Origin: Tengunoibacter tsumagoiensis
Lineage (GTDB): Bacteria; Chloroflexota; Ktedonobacteria; Ktedonobacterales; Ktedonobacteraceae
DNA length: 64,000 bases
Direction: 5' to 3'
Assembly: GCF_003967535.1 (NCBI RefSeq)
Contig: NZ_BIFR01000002.1
Span: 1,984,001-2,048,000, forward strand
Below, piece after piece: positions 27,525 through 36,444 of the stretch. Made by a program: the position numbers and the translations under genes. Positions within the stretch are counted from its first letter, which is position 1. Each line of letters opens with the position of its first letter. The notes below the pieces were generated by a model. The model worked only from the letters and a program-made list of their open reading frames with translations, searched no databases and was not told the origin of the DNA.

Positions 27525-27553
27525 TTGACAATTCCTCATTTCTCTCTTATTCT
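27525..27553 (+). promoter_or_regulatory. Promoter of the sugar ABC importer
   Basis: TTGACA (27525-27530), 17-nt spacer, TATTCT (27548-27553). The -35 box overlaps the palindrome CAAGCGCTTG (27518-27527), itself like LacI/CcpA-family half-sites. Transcription would begin near 27560, leaving a leader of about 215 nt. Confidence 0.75.
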
Positions 27554-27572
27554 TAAAACAAGAACCGAAATT

Positions 27573-27614
27573 AACCGGATTAAAAACTGGTTTTTTCATC
27601 CAAAACAACCGGTT
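27573..27614. promoter_or_regulatory. Cluster of three AACCGGTT-like operator boxes
   Basis: Boxes AACCGGAT (27573-27580), AACTGGTT (27585-27592) and AACCGGTT (27607-27614) lie just downstream of the predicted transcription start. The central CG and octamer symmetry are typical of LacI-family operators. Position argues for repression by roadblock. The LacI regulator at 35150 is the natural candidate (inference). Confidence 0.6.
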
Positions 27615-27774
27615 TTTTCACAATTCTTTTAGGGAACAACAGCGATTGTTGTTTTTATCCTACACGCAAACATTGGTGTTGTGTTCCAGTCTATCAGATA
27701 TTGGTAGCGCTTTACTAGCGTCCAGGATCTTGCGCGGGTAGATTGGCTTGTTTATTTAGGACAGGAGTATAGTT

Positions 27775-29046
27775 GTGAAACTTCCATCAAAGACGCTTAC
27801 TCTATGGCTTGTAGTCTTCTGTGCGCTTCTGCCACTCTTAAGCAGTTGTGGCGACAGTGCAAGCAGTTCCAGCAGTGATACATTGAGTATTTTGCATATT
27901 ACTGCCAAGGCTACTCCTAATGGAGCAGTTTTTCAGCAGATCTTGCACGATTTTGAGACTCAGAACCATGTCACTGTGAAGCAGACGATCGCAGCCAGTG
28001 ATGCCACGCAGGTCTATGAAACCTCACTAGTGGCGGGAAAAGAAGCTGATGTGGTGATGGTAAATCTGGCAGATAAAGCAACTGAATGGTCAAAAGAGGG
28101 AGCGGTTATTGATGTCAAAGACCTGGCACAGCAATGGGGCATTAGTTCACAGCTCATTCCAGAAGCCACAAAAGAGTGGACTCAAGATGGCAAGCTAGTG
28201 GCCTTTCCTTACAACGGTTTTAAATGGCCGGTCTGGTACAATATGGACCTCCTCAAAAGCGTTGGCATTACACAGGCCCCTACCACGACTGATGAGCTGA
28301 TTGCTGATGGGAAAGCCTTACAGGCCGCTGGCAAAGGTGGCTTTGTCGTTGGTGGCAACGACTGGTCTGGGTATACGCTCTTTACACAGTTTATGGAAGC
28401 GTATATGAAGGCAGATGAGATCGGCAATGTGCTCAAAAATGGTACGTTCTGCTCTAACCCCAATGTCATGAAGGGCATTAATCTCTTCAATCAGATACGT
28501 GATTCAGGTGTGTTCGTCAAAGACGTTGCAGGACTGACCGCTGACCAGATGAACTCTCAATTCTATACTGCTGGCGCCTCAATGATGTCTGCTGGTTCCT
28601 GGGCGTTTGCTGGTGCATCCAGCGATCTGGCCAATCACATCTATCTTGGTGGTCTGCCTATTCCTTCCGGTTCAGCCTATGACAAACCGACGGCGTATCA
28701 GGGATATACAAGCATGGGTATCTGGATCAGTCCGAATGGTCAGAAGCATCTTGATGTAGTCCGCAAGTTTGTGCAATATATGTTCTCCTCCAGTGTCATT
28801 GCCAAACAGGTCTCAACTGGCATGATCCCAACATTGAAGTCGGTGCAACCAGATCCAAATGCGAGCCCCTTGCTCAAACAGGCTACCACAGAACTGGATA
28901 ACCGGGTCTCTTATATCTCCACCAATGATGTCTCTGTACCTGGTAATGTGCAGCAGAACTTAATTCGAGCCACTGGTCTGGCTTATACTAAAGGACAGAG
29001 TAGCCCCCAGATCTGCCAATCATTAGAAGGAGCCTACAAACAATGA
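27775..29046 (+). CDS. Sugar ABC importer, extracellular binding lipoprotein
   Basis: A 423-aa family-1 (CUT1) solute-binding protein. Signal peptide with lipobox LLSSC, then a Ser-rich linker and a two-lobed domain. Conserved-type features include VFQQILHDFE near the start, YNGFKWPVWYNMDLLKSVG and the MMSAGSWAFAG segment. Start is GTG with GGAG upstream. First gene of a three-gene operon with two permeases. The neighbouring secreted GH74 enzyme suggests xyloglucan-derived or other plant oligosaccharides as ligand. Confidence 0.94.
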   Translation: MKLPSKTLTLWLVVFCALLPLLSSCGDSASSSSSDTLSILHITAKATPNGAVFQQILHDFETQNHVTVKQTIAASDATQVYETSLVAGKEADVVMVNLADKATEWSKEGAVIDVKDLAQQWGISSQLIPEATKEWTQDGKLVAFPYNGFKWPVWYNMDLLKSVGITQAPTTTDELIADGKALQAAGKGGFVVGGNDWSGYTLFTQFMEAYMKADEIGNVLKNGTFCSNPNVMKGINLFNQIRDSGVFVKDVAGLTADQMNSQFYTAGASMMSAGSWAFAGASSDLANHIYLGGLPIPSGSAYDKPTAYQGYTSMGIWISPNGQKHLDVVRKFVQYMFSSSVIAKQVSTGMIPTLKSVQPDPNASPLLKQATTELDNRVSYISTNDVSVPGNVQQNLIRATGLAYTKGQSSPQICQSLEGAYKQ

Positions 29047-30029
29047 GTTCGTCCTTCGATCTAGACACTCAAAGTGCGGAGCTCACAGTAAAAAAAACGG
29101 ATGCCTTTAAGGCATCCGTTGGCCAGCCTAAACGCAGCAATTCACCGTTTTCCTCAAAGAGGTGGCGGCGTGACCTCATCGCCCTGATCATTTTTACCGG
29201 ACCTGCTATCCTCTGGTACCTTTTTTTTATGGTCGGTCCCTTTGCAAGTATGTTCTATTATAGTACGCTAAACTGGGGGAGCTTACTGGCTCCCAAGTAC
29301 TTTGATGGCTTGCATAACTACACCTATATGTTTAACGATCCAACGTTTTACATCGCATTACGCAATACAGCCGTCCATATTGGAGTTACGATCCCAATCC
29401 TGATCCCTATCTCTTTCCTGCTTGGCTACTACCTGAGCTTGCGCCCACCTGGCTACCAGTTCTTGAATGTTGTCTGCTTCACACCTACCCTCATGTCTGC
29501 AGTTGCTGCAACGATGCTGTTCATTGGCATCTATGCTCCCAATGGGATTATTAATGCGCTGTTGAATGCGGTTCATCTCCAGGCTCTGACGCACCTATGG
29601 AATGCCGATACATCAACGGCACTCGGTTCTATTATTGGTATCAACCTCTGGGGAGGAATTGGGTTTTGTGCGGTGGTCTTTGCGGCTCGCCTATCAGGTA
29701 TCTCGTCAGAATTATACGAGGCGGCGCAGATTGATGGAGCTACTCATTGGGAAAAAATACGGTTTATCGCTTTCCCTATGGCACGTGATTTCGTGGGCGT
29801 GATGACGATGCTTCAGTTTCTCGGACTATTGCTGGGTTCAGCTCAAACGGTTCTCCTGCTCACGAAAGGCGGGCCTGGTACATCTTCAACGACTATTAGT
29901 TTCTTGCTATACAATGAGGCTTTTGTCAGCTCTCATCTGGGGTATAGCCAGGCAATTGGTACCTTTCTTTTCTTTGTAAGCGTCCTGGGCATGTTGCTGA
30001 TTCGTTCACTCTTCCGCCCTGCCTACTAG
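29043..30029 (+). CDS. Sugar ABC importer permease, MalF/UgpA type
   Basis: A 328-aa membrane permease; its ATG overlaps the binding-protein stop by 4 bp, so translation is coupled. A cytosolic N-terminal tail of about 45 residues precedes six hydrophobic segments. The EAA loop is YEAAQIDGATHWEKI (about 223-237), which docks on the ATPase. No ATPase gene lies in the operon, so a shared MsmK-like ATPase elsewhere is expected. Confidence 0.94.
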   Translation: MSSSFDLDTQSAELTVKKTDAFKASVGQPKRSNSPFSSKRWRRDLIALIIFTGPAILWYLFFMVGPFASMFYYSTLNWGSLLAPKYFDGLHNYTYMFNDPTFYIALRNTAVHIGVTIPILIPISFLLGYYLSLRPPGYQFLNVVCFTPTLMSAVAATMLFIGIYAPNGIINALLNAVHLQALTHLWNADTSTALGSIIGINLWGGIGFCAVVFAARLSGISSELYEAAQIDGATHWEKIRFIAFPMARDFVGVMTMLQFLGLLLGSAQTVLLLTKGGPGTSSTTISFLLYNEAFVSSHLGYSQAIGTFLFFVSVLGMLLIRSLFRPAY

Positions 30030-30052
30030 CCTTCTACGAAAGGATCAAGATT

Positions 30053-30928
30053 GTGGGAAGCATGTCTTTGCAACAGAGCCCGTCAAGGCAACGTTCACGC
30101 AGATCAATTCGCTCTTTGATCAGTACAAATCTTGTACGCTTTCTCATTATAGTGTATGTCATCATTATTCTGTTGCCGATATATTATCTCATTATCTCTG
30201 CATTCAAGAGTAATGATGCCATTTTTACACAACCTTTGAGTTTGCCAACCTCATTTTCGCTGCAAAATTTCTTCAGGGCCCAGGATGATGCAAATCTTCT
30301 TTCCGCCATGGGCAATTCTGTCTATATCACCATCTGCTCGGAAGTACTTACGCTGGTGCTCGCCCTTCCAGCTGCCTATGGAATCGCACGCATTCCCATT
30401 AAAGGGACTGCATTCATCGAGAGTGGATTTGCGACGGGATTTTTGATCCCAGGCTTTGCGGTGCTGGTTCCAACCTTCCTGCTTTCGATCCAGTTGGGGC
30501 TCTTTCACTCTACGCTGTTTCTGATTCTGTTCTATCCAGTTGGAGCCTTGCCTCTTACAATTATTATGATGGTTCAATTTATGCGTACCATTCCATATGA
30601 GATTGAAGAGGCGGCGGTCATTGATGGTGCTACTCGTTTGACGATTCTCCTCCGCATCATTCTTCCGCTTTCAACATCTGGTATTGCGACGGTGTTGATT
30701 CTGAATTTCCTGACGTTCTGGAACGAATATATCTTTGCACTTGTCATTCTCGGTGGAGATACACAGACGGTTCAGGTCGCTCTTCCTCTGCTGAAAACGC
30801 TCAATATTGTTGACTACGGTCTCCTCACGGCTGGAACGCTGTTCACACTGGTGCCAGTCTACCTCGTTTATGTTCTGGTTCAACGACGTATGCAACAGGC
30901 CCTCGTTGCTGGCTTTATCAAAGGTTAA
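30053..30928 (+). CDS. Sugar ABC importer permease, MalG type
   Basis: A 291-aa partner permease with six hydrophobic segments and the EAA loop EIEEAAVIDGATRL (about 183-196). Start is GTG, placed 8 bases after AGGA; the ATG three codons later is too far from it. It follows the first permease by 23 bp and ends the operon at the hairpin 30958-31002. Confidence 0.94.
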   Translation: MGSMSLQQSPSRQRSRRSIRSLISTNLVRFLIIVYVIIILLPIYYLIISAFKSNDAIFTQPLSLPTSFSLQNFFRAQDDANLLSAMGNSVYITICSEVLTLVLALPAAYGIARIPIKGTAFIESGFATGFLIPGFAVLVPTFLLSIQLGLFHSTLFLILFYPVGALPLTIIMMVQFMRTIPYEIEEAAVIDGATRLTILLRIILPLSTSGIATVLILNFLTFWNEYIFALVILGGDTQTVQVALPLLKTLNIVDYGLLTAGTLFTLVPVYLVYVLVQRRMQQALVAGFIKG

Positions 30929-30957
30929 GAGAATCTCTGGCTCTCAATGAGAGCACT

Positions 30958-31002
30958 TCACAACAGGTGAGCCACTCTTTCACAGTGGCTCACCTGTTGT
31001 GA
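30958..31002. terminator. 19-bp perfect shared terminator overlapping a coding end
   Basis: Arms 30958-30976 and 30984-31002 are perfectly complementary with a 7-nt loop. It ends the plus-strand importer operon. The last codons and stop (30980-30982) of the minus-strand methyltransferase gene lie inside the right arm and loop. Confidence 0.85.
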
Positions 31003-31645
31003 GTTTGGGGTGCATGTTTCTGATCACGGCTACTCGCATCCTGGCAGGCGGATCATACTCTAAAAAACTCTCTCTGACTTCTTCAATTGTATACCCCCAC
31101 TGCTGGAGAACGTCGTTGATTCTCAGTGCTGGTATACCTGTCCTTCCACCCAGATACTCTGTAACAAGGAGATATCCACCTGGCTGTACATAGAGATCCA
31201 GGCACCTTTGAACATACGCTTTTTGTAACCGTTCAGGAACGTATTCCAATCCGGTATTGACGTAAGCAAATTTCTGAGGTGGCGACCAGTTCCAGGCATT
31301 GCCGACAACTATATGATCAGCATAGTCTGAAAGGCGCTTTCTCGCCAACGCAACCAGTTGATCAGAAAAATCAAGGCCATACGGAATGATGTGAAGATGT
31401 CGTTCGTACGTCCAATTGAGAATACATTCTAATAAATAGCCATTCGCACATCCAATATCGAGAAAGCTTCCAGAGGTAGTGATACAATCAGCAATTGGCC
31501 TACGCAGAACCTCCCAATCCTGGGCGCTTCTGGGAGTGTTCAGGCCAACTCCCGACTGCTGCCAGGGCTGGGCTGCGGCCATATAGGAAGTCTGAAGAAG
31601 CATCTTCTGCGCTTCAAACCAGTTGCTAAGTTCCTCATGTTCCAT
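30980..31645 (-). CDS. SAM-dependent methyltransferase
   Basis: A 221-aa class I methyltransferase. Motif I is FLDIGCANGYLLE (about 62-74), followed by an acidic beta2 end (GLDFSDQ) and a post-II segment. The chosen ATG (31645) has GGTGAG upstream; a start 21 codons earlier gives a hydrophobic, unconserved extension. It is convergent with the sugar importer and lies downstream of the GH74 gene, separated from it by a terminator. The acceptor substrate is unknown. Confidence 0.85.
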   Translation of the reverse strand: MEHEELSNWFEAQKMLLQTSYMAAAQPWQQSGVGLNTPRSAQDWEVLRRPIADCITTSGSFLDIGCANGYLLECILNWTYERHLHIIPYGLDFSDQLVALARKRLSDYADHIVVGNAWNWSPPQKFAYVNTGLEYVPERLQKAYVQRCLDLYVQPGGYLLVTEYLGGRTGIPALRINDVLQQWGYTIEEVRESFLEYDPPARMRVAVIRNMHPKLTTGEPL

Positions 31646-31762
31646 CACTATACTCACCCAATGAAGATTATGCAAATAAAATCTAATACTACGACCCAAT
31701 AGTAGCATATACCAGAAAGAATCTCAACAGATTGCACTATCACTCATGATCTGGCAAACGAC

Positions 31763-31808
31763 TATGGAGGCTTTCGCAACTAGTATATAGGTTGCGAAAG
31801 CCTCCATA
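31763..31808 (-). terminator. 18-bp perfect terminator of the GH74 gene
   Basis: Arms 31763-31780 and 31791-31808 are perfectly complementary with a 10-nt AT-rich loop, 18 bp after the stop codon. The trailing T tract on the minus strand is short. Confidence 0.85.
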
Positions 31809-31826
31809 ATCTTAAAGACGCGCTTT

Positions 31827-34800
31827 TTAACGGGTGCTCAAACTTACATCATCGATGTAGAGCGTTGGCTGAACAGCGCCTGTTCGGTCGCTGATTACGA
31901 TACGACCAATCGTGTCTGGATTGCCCAGGGCACTCATGGGAATCGTAACCAGAGTCCAGGTATCGGCAGGAGCATCAAAATTCGCCGATGGGCTGGATAC
32001 ACCTGATCCATCGGCAAGCGTATTGGTAAAGACTTGCATCTGGCGTACGCCAGGAGTTGTACCACCATTGACCCAGAAGCTGATACCACCATATGCAGGT
32101 GCATCAATAGGGGGTTTCCAACGAGCAAACACAACGGCCCCAAATCCCTGCGTGCCAGTCAATGAAACAGAGTAGGAACCACTGTGCACAGGGCTGGTAT
32201 TGAGAATGCTGGCATCAGAGTAGTAGTTGAACCAGTACCAGCCATCGCCCACCGCATCATCAAAGATAGTCAATGGACTGGTTGCTGGTGGCACCACTGT
32301 TATTGTCGGCTCAGGCAATGGAGTAGGCGTAGGTGTTGGGGTAAAAGTACAGGCCTGCGAGGTGCTCGAAGCCGTTGCTGTACGTGTCACCCCATCCGGT
32401 CCTGTCAGAGTCCAGACCAGGTTTGAACCATCAAAGGGAATAGAGAACGAGTCTTGCTGGCGTCCTGGTGCAAACGTAACAATCTGCCCCCGATCTTGTG
32501 GATCTGGCGAGAACTTATTAGCCGATCCGACAGGAATGGTTACAGCCTGATTGTTATCATTCTGTGTTCCAAAGTAGGCTGTATACGTTTTTCCATCACT
32601 ATTAGGAAGTACACACTCCAACACTGGCTTCACAGCTTTTTTAACCGTTGGCTTTGTCAGAGACTGATCATCACCATAGACAAAACCATTACCACCAAAG
32701 CCAACGTAGACACGTCCAGGGATATTCATATCACCATTGACTGAATTGACTTGATCATAGATACCAGCAGGCGCAGCAGAGAGTAAGGTCCAGGTTGCTC
32801 CCTGGTCAGCAGAACGATAGATGCCATAATTTGCATCGCCGTTGGCCTTACCATTGAGATAAATGGCTGGATAGGTCGACCCAGGCAGAGCCTTACCAAA
32901 TCCAAACGAACGGGCTTCCTGAACGGCTGGAATCTGATGCCAGGCCGTGGCTCCGCCATCGGTGGTATACCAGAGGCCGCCTTTTCCGCCACTGGACCAG
33001 ACATGACCGGCCTCGCCTGGAGCAGCATGCAGCTGACCAAAGACGTGACAATCATTCGCCTGTGAACATGAAGGAGAATTGGCTGCTTGAGTGAAAGTGG
33101 CGCCACCATCATGAGATACATAGAATGTTCCAGTACCGTCAAAGGTTACGACATAGAAGGTCGCTCCAAGTACTTTGTCGGCATCCAGAGCCCGTTTTGA
33201 CCCCCACCAGAAGAGCCAGTGCGTATTCGACGAAGTAATACCGCTACTGTTCCCCCAGATCGTACCACGATCAACGGTATAAGCTGGCGTATTACCTTTG
33301 CCAAAGTCTCCTGTACTTGGCAACCAGACAATATTATTGGGATCAGTCGCCGAAACGGCAATATTGCCACCTACATTCTGCGCTGGCACCTTAGGGAACA
33401 GAGTCCAGGAGCGGCCGCCATCAGTTGAGTAGGCACCACGTCCTGTCAGTGCAGGATAGTAGTTGTTCTTGGCCTGAACAGTTACCAGAAAGTTTGGATT
33501 CCCACCGCTATAGTTTATGCTGGTCCCTCCCCAGAAGCCATCATCCAACAGAACATGGGATGGATATGTATCGGGATTGGCATGATACACGCCCTGCCGG
33601 TCATAGAAGGTACTAACTGGAACCTCACCTGCTGGTGCAACGAGATCAGTGGTAACCATTTCTTCAATACCCTGACTCCCGTTAATCCAGGTCACGCCTG
33701 TCCCTTGCAAGTCATCTGCATGCCAGAGACCGGTTCCCTGCGCTAACCAGATCCGTGTTGGCATGGTTGGATCAAAGGCAAGCGTCGCAGTTGAGAAGAA
33801 GTCTTTCTCGTTCGTTGCAGCTACCCAGGGAATATTTTCTGGTGAGACAGTCATGTCTAATCCCTGCCAGGTAACGCCACCATCAGTTGAACGAAACAGA
33901 TTTCCAGAGCTCAGTCCTCCCGGTGCGGCAAAGAGGAAATTTGGATCAACCGGAGAGACCGCAACCTGCCAGCTATTGTTTCCAGTTCGTGGACTGATAT
34001 CGGTCCAACTATCCTTGATTGGATTATAGCGACGAATGCTCGAGACAAAACCAACATAGAGCGTCTGGTCTGATGCAATGACGGAAGTAAACGCCAGGTC
34101 GGTTGAATTGACGATCTGACGCCATGTGGCTCCTGCATCATCCGAACGATAGAGACCCTGACCAGCAACGCTGGCGTAGACACGTGTACTGATTCCATGC
34201 ACGACCGGACCGGTTGGATCGACGCGGACAAATTCGACTCCTGCGGGGCTCGTTCCCGCTGGCACCGAAGTCAGGGGAACCTGCGTCCAGGTTGCACCTT
34301 CGTCCTTGCTGATCCATAAGCCCTGTGCTCGAGAACCAAAATAGACAATCTTGTTGTTCACAGGGTCAATTGCAAGACGCTCAGTGCCCTGACGAGCATC
34401 GCCATTCCCTTGCATCCAGAAATGTTGAGCACTTGACTTCCAGGTCCGCCCACCATCATTACTTCGCAAAATACGGCCCTGACCTGTATCAACGGTCCCG
34501 CTGTCGTTTCCGCTCGCAACAATCACTTCTTTTTTATGCGATTGACTTAACGCAATACTTTCGACATTGTAATCGCTGGAAACACCATCAGAGACCCCAT
34601 TGGCTGTGATCATCTGCACCCAGGCCTGTGTCTTAGCATCCCAACGATAAGCTCCCCCGACGTCCGTACGTACGTATCTAACGGATGGATCAGTAGGATG
34701 CATAACGATGCCAGTCACAAAGCCGCCACCACCAATTTTGAGTTGCTTCCAATCATAGCCAGATTTGGCACTGGCGTTTTGAATATTCTGGAAAAACTCT

Positions 34801-34889
34801 CCCCCAACCACAAAGAGGCCACTCGATAGTAGGACACTCGCCATCGCTGCGAGCAGAAAGATACGAAACCTGCGCTGTTGACGTATCAT
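31827..34889 (-). CDS. Secreted GH74 xyloglucanase with C-terminal carbohydrate-binding-like module
   Basis: A 1020-aa exported enzyme. A signal peptide (1-41, cleavage near ASA-KS) is followed by the GH74 twin seven-bladed propeller (about 45-745), opening with TDVGGAYRW, which holds the family catalytic Asp (D76), and with many STDGG/SDDAGATW Asp-box turns. Then come a beta module, a Thr-Pro linker (TPTPTPTPLP) and a C-terminal beta-sandwich (about 880-1020) resembling carbohydrate-binding modules. GH74 enzymes cut the beta-1,4-glucan backbone of xyloglucan. AGGTGAGG precedes the ATG. It sits next to a sugar importer and a LacI gene. Confidence 0.94.
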   Translation of the reverse strand: MIRQQRRFRIFLLAAMASVLLSSGLFVVGGEFFQNIQNASAKSGYDWKQLKIGGGGFVTGIVMHPTDPSVRYVRTDVGGAYRWDAKTQAWVQMITANGVSDGVSSDYNVESIALSQSHKKEVIVASGNDSGTVDTGQGRILRSNDGGRTWKSSAQHFWMQGNGDARQGTERLAIDPVNNKIVYFGSRAQGLWISKDEGATWTQVPLTSVPAGTSPAGVEFVRVDPTGPVVHGISTRVYASVAGQGLYRSDDAGATWRQIVNSTDLAFTSVIASDQTLYVGFVSSIRRYNPIKDSWTDISPRTGNNSWQVAVSPVDPNFLFAAPGGLSSGNLFRSTDGGVTWQGLDMTVSPENIPWVAATNEKDFFSTATLAFDPTMPTRIWLAQGTGLWHADDLQGTGVTWINGSQGIEEMVTTDLVAPAGEVPVSTFYDRQGVYHANPDTYPSHVLLDDGFWGGTSINYSGGNPNFLVTVQAKNNYYPALTGRGAYSTDGGRSWTLFPKVPAQNVGGNIAVSATDPNNIVWLPSTGDFGKGNTPAYTVDRGTIWGNSSGITSSNTHWLFWWGSKRALDADKVLGATFYVVTFDGTGTFYVSHDGGATFTQAANSPSCSQANDCHVFGQLHAAPGEAGHVWSSGGKGGLWYTTDGGATAWHQIPAVQEARSFGFGKALPGSTYPAIYLNGKANGDANYGIYRSADQGATWTLLSAAPAGIYDQVNSVNGDMNIPGRVYVGFGGNGFVYGDDQSLTKPTVKKAVKPVLECVLPNSDGKTYTAYFGTQNDNNQAVTIPVGSANKFSPDPQDRGQIVTFAPGRQQDSFSIPFDGSNLVWTLTGPDGVTRTATASSTSQACTFTPTPTPTPLPEPTITVVPPATSPLTIFDDAVGDGWYWFNYYSDASILNTSPVHSGSYSVSLTGTQGFGAVVFARWKPPIDAPAYGGISFWVNGGTTPGVRQMQVFTNTLADGSGVSSPSANFDAPADTWTLVTIPMSALGNPDTIGRIVISDRTGAVQPTLYIDDVSLSTR

Positions 34890-34962
34890 AATACCTCACC
34901 TTTGATCCAGGTTCCAACCCAATGCTGGCACCTGTACACTTCTAGAAGACAGAGCAAAGAAA

Positions 34963-34984
34963 AAGAACTACACGATTAGTTCTT
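34963..34984. promoter_or_regulatory. Inverted repeat at the GH74 transcription start
   Basis: AAGAACTA (34963-34970) and TAGTTCTT (34977-34984) are perfect arms around 6 nt. It lies a few bases downstream of the predicted GH74 start site, where an operator or an mRNA 5' hairpin would sit. Confidence 0.45.
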
Positions 34985-34994
34985 CTCTATCTTG

Positions 34995-35023
34995 AGTGTA
35001 AATGCCAATAATACCGTTGTCAA
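34995..35023 (-). promoter_or_regulatory. GH74 gene promoter
   Basis: On the minus strand TTGACA (35023-35018), 17-nt spacer, TACACT (35000-34995). The start would be near 34989, giving a leader of about 100 nt. Confidence 0.7.
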
Positions 35024-35045
35024 GGGGATAGGGCTGATTAGTACT

Positions 35046-35074
35046 TTCATTCTTCGACGGAAAACGACTATAAT
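35046..35074 (+). promoter_or_regulatory. Candidate lacI-type gene promoter inside an inverted repeat
   Basis: TTCATT (35046-35051), 17-nt spacer, perfect TATAAT (35069-35074). CTTTCATT (35044-35051) and AATGAAAG (35072-35079) are inverted copies covering both boxes, a possible autoregulatory site. Confidence 0.5.
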
Positions 35075-35149
35075 GAAAGAGAGCCATCGCAAAGAGAAGA
35101 TGGTTGCTGTTCCTACGCATCGGGGATAGCTACAGCTCCAGGATTGAAT

Positions 35150-36193
35150 ATGACAGAACAAAGATCGCACAAGCGCCGGGCCCCCTCATTAGAAGATGTA
35201 GCCAGAATTGCCGGGGTTAATCGGGTCACTGCGTCAATTGCTCTACGGCGGGGTTCTCGCGATACGACACGAGAGGGCACACGCATCTCAGAAGCTACAC
35301 GCCAGCGTGTGGTTGAGGCAGCCGATTCGTTGGGGTATAGCCCGAATGCTATTGCCCTGGCCCTGCGCCGCCAGAGTACAGGCCTGATTGGATTTTATGG
35401 GGGTTATGGAGAGTGGATGAATGCTCATCTCCCATTTATCGCTGAACTCATCAACGGGTTGCAGTTTGGTTGCGTTAAACGGCAACATCATCTCTTATTC
35501 TATACTGGTTTTGAGGACCATACTGTTGATGAGCGATATCGAATCCTGGCCAATGGGAGCATCGATGGCCTGATTGTCTTTCCAGCCCCCTCTCACATTG
35601 CTCTGCTGGAGCGGCTTGCACACTCTCATGTTCCTCTTATTGCCATAGCCAATCCACAACCTGCTATCCCTTCAGTTACCGTTGATAATGCTCATGGCTC
35701 TTATCTGCTTGCCGAACATCTCGCAGCCCAAGGGCACCGTCGTGTTCTCTACCGTTGCGGAAACTTTGATCACACTTCAGCATCAATCCGCCGGAACGCT
35801 TTTCTTGAGGCTGCGCAAAAATTTGGTCTGGAAGTGATTATCTCGCCCCCAGAAACATTACCTGGCAATCTCACAGCTTTCGAGCGCGAGCTCTTGCAAC
35901 AACCTCGCCAGCAACGCCCCACTGCTGCTGTGTGTTGGGAAGATATGAGCGCTTATATTCTATTGCAGGATTGTGAGCGCTATGGCATCACTGTCCCGGA
36001 TGATCTAGCTATCGTTGGCTTTGATGGGATCGAAACACGCATCCATCCTTGCCGAAGTCTGACGACTATTCGCGCTCCCTGGAATAAGGTTGCTGAGACC
36101 GCTACAGATCTCCTTCTCGATCTCATTCATGGCAGAGGTGTCGCACCAGAGACTATTCTGCCTGTTTCTCTTGTGGTGGGTGATACCGCTTGA
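35150..36193 (+). CDS. LacI-family transcriptional regulator
   Basis: A 347-aa repressor. The N-terminal HTH (about 14-60) has SLEDVARIAGVNRVTASIAL and the hinge-helix region SPNAIALALRR. The periplasmic-binding-like effector domain follows (about 70-345), with VTVDNAHGSYLLAEHL and the C-terminal VGFDGIE. AGGA lies 6 bases before the ATG; a TTG two codons upstream is possible. Divergent from the GH74 gene, it is the likely local regulator. Its ligand is probably a xyloglucan or related oligosaccharide (inference). Confidence 0.94.
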   Translation: MTEQRSHKRRAPSLEDVARIAGVNRVTASIALRRGSRDTTREGTRISEATRQRVVEAADSLGYSPNAIALALRRQSTGLIGFYGGYGEWMNAHLPFIAELINGLQFGCVKRQHHLLFYTGFEDHTVDERYRILANGSIDGLIVFPAPSHIALLERLAHSHVPLIAIANPQPAIPSVTVDNAHGSYLLAEHLAAQGHRRVLYRCGNFDHTSASIRRNAFLEAAQKFGLEVIISPPETLPGNLTAFERELLQQPRQQRPTAAVCWEDMSAYILLQDCERYGITVPDDLAIVGFDGIETRIHPCRSLTTIRAPWNKVAETATDLLLDLIHGRGVAPETILPVSLVVGDTA

Positions 36194-36235
36194 AGGTTGT
36201 CAACACTCTATCATTGTTTTATGCACACAGAAATA

Positions 36236-36257
36236 GGCCATCCATCGGTGGATGGCC
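36236..36257 (+). terminator. 9-bp hairpin after the lacI-type gene
   Basis: GGCCATCCA (36236-36244) and TGGATGGCC (36249-36257) pair perfectly around TCGG. It is a stable GC-rich hairpin 43 bp after the stop; no T tract follows. Confidence 0.5.
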
Positions 36258-36363
36258 CACTGTTCTCATCGTTCCTCTTAGATCGTCGTGCGCGCTTTGA
36301 CCGCTACCAGGGTCACGTGCCCACTCTTATCATTCCTCTTAGATCTTAGTGCGCGCTTGTGAC
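36255..36363. repeat. Two imperfect direct repeats of about 46 bp
   Basis: Copies at 36255-36301 and 36319-36363 share GCCCACT, TTCCTCTTAGATC and GTGCGCGCTT with a few differences. They are 64 bp apart, start to start, in the convergent gap between the lacI-type gene and an unknown gene. Only two copies, so not an array. Confidence 0.6.
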
Positions 36364-36444
36364 AGGAAAGCTATCCTGCCATTTCTTACAGCATCCTACT
36401 CAAAAATGTGCCAGACTCTGGTGCAAATAGGGGTGCTTTTTCTC

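Noticed and set aside
36255..36363. CRISPR-like repeat unit
   Set aside because: Only two imperfect copies about 46 bp long, with no further repeats and no cas genes in the window.
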